Origin: Acidobacteriota bacterium
GTDB taxonomy: Bacteria; Acidobacteriota; Terriglobia; Acidiferrales; UBA7541
DNA: 5,551 bases
Reading direction: 5' to 3'
NCBI GenBank assembly: GCA_003131985.1
Contig: PKWH01000242.1
Coordinates: forward strand, 3,600 to 9,150
This document shows positions 5,159 to 5,551 of this stretch, piece after piece; within the stretch, counting starts at the first letter, position 1, and every line of letters begins with the position of its first letter. The notes beneath the pieces were generated by a model, which saw nothing but the letters and a program-made list of their open reading frames with translations, did no database searches and was not told the origin of the DNA. A program made the position numbers and the translations under genes.

Positions 5159-5551
5159 CTAACGGGCGGGCGCGTCGAAAGCCCCCGGATCTTCCGGCCA
5201 AACAGCGGTCAGCGCCAATCCCACCGCGATACCCACAGCAACCTCGATGAAACGATGGACGGCGACTATCCAGGCGGATGCGGAGTGCGCGACGAGCATG
5301 ATGATTGCGAGCGTAATTCCGGCAAACCGATAGGCGGCTTTGTCAAGCCGCAGCGCGGCGCACACGATTCCCATAACGAATATTCCGACGGCGAACATAG
5401 CTGTGTTCGAGCCGAAGTAGGTGGCGAACAACGCTCCCGCCACAGCGCCAATCGCGCTTCCGGCGAAGCGCTGCCATGAAACGGTGAGCGCTGCACCAAG
5501 CGAGGACTGCATGACGACTAATGTCGTGATCGCGGCCCAGTAAGCTTCGGG
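5159..5551 (-). CDS. FUSC / aromatic acid exporter-type membrane protein, C-terminal part
   Basis: Inner-membrane protein of the fusaric acid resistance/aromatic acid exporter group, proposed to export small aromatic or toxic acids. The reading frame is open to the window edge: the 13 codons before the first in-frame ATG (5512) give PEAYWAAITTLVV, which belongs to the conserved core, so the gene starts outside the window and ATG 5512 is internal. In the 130 visible residues I see YWAAITTLVVMQSSLGAAL (4-22, the MQxSxGA motif), QRFAGSAIGAVAGAL (27-41, the R-x-x-G-x-x-x-G pattern), hydrophobic segments near 50-66 and 76-90, RFAGIT (75-80), and HRFIEVAVGIAVGLAL (99-114). This is the transmembrane module. 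It ends 13 residues after the last helix, with no long cytoplasmic tail. The hydrolase gene follows on the same strand, probably behind a terminator. The family call is good; the substrate is unknown. Confidence 0.82.
   Translation of the reverse strand, partial: PEAYWAAITTLVVMQSSLGAALTVSWQRFAGSAIGAVAGALFATYFGSNTAMFAVGIFVMGIVCAALRLDKAAYRFAGITLAIIMLVAHSASAWIVAVHRFIEVAVGIAVGLALTAVWPEDPGAFDAPAR

Noticed and set aside
5159..5512. Treating the FUSC-type gene as a complete 117-codon gene starting at ATG 5512
   Set aside because: The frame stays open to the window edge and the 13 upstream codons encode conserved core sequence (PEAYWAAITTLVV), so this ATG is internal and the gene is cut by the window.

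Overview
The window carries five complete genes and one partial gene, all ordinary-looking chromosomal bacterial genes. There is no rRNA, tRNA, CRISPR array, insertion sequence or phage gene. Base composition is moderately GC-rich. The mix of genes suggests an environmental member of the Acidobacteriota: a group I cysteine desulfurase joined to mnmA, a secreted protein ending in a TonB-type C-terminal domain, a NarL-like receiver domain standing alone, and weak Shine-Dalgarno signals. That assignment is inference from gene style and recall of the phylum, not from a marker gene.

Layout. Positions 25-2419 (minus strand) hold a tRNA-thiolation pair: a cysteine desulfurase followed, with a 7-base gap or a small overlap, by mnmA. 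Positions 2420-2647 are a divergent intergenic region. Positions 2648-3055 (plus) encode a single-domain response regulator. After a short gap with a possible terminator, 3217-4305 (plus) encodes an exported protein with a TonB C-terminal domain. It meets tail to tail, with an 11-base overlap, an exported alpha/beta hydrolase on the minus strand (4295-5086). Upstream of the hydrolase, also on minus, is the C-terminal 130 codons of a FUSC/aromatic-acid-exporter-type membrane protein (5159 to the window edge).

How the genes work together. The desulfurase takes sulfur from cysteine onto a cysteine persulfide. MnmA uses such sulfur to make 2-thiouridine at tRNA position 34. No Tus relay gene is present here, so direct transfer, as in the YrvO-MnmA pair of Bacillus, is the simplest reading. 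This MnmA has the C-x-x-C plus distal Cys arrangement known from the iron-sulfur-dependent 'ancient' MnmA class, so the desulfurase may also support its cluster. The remaining genes show no clear pathway link to each other. The TonB-domain protein, the hydrolase and the FUSC protein are all predicted to be exported or membrane-bound.

I found no plainly new system. The best points for follow-up are the MnmA cysteine set and its N-terminal extension, the unassigned region of the TonB-domain protein, an EF-hand-like loop in the hydrolase, and -10-like elements placed very close to three start codons, which would give leaderless or very short-leader transcripts.
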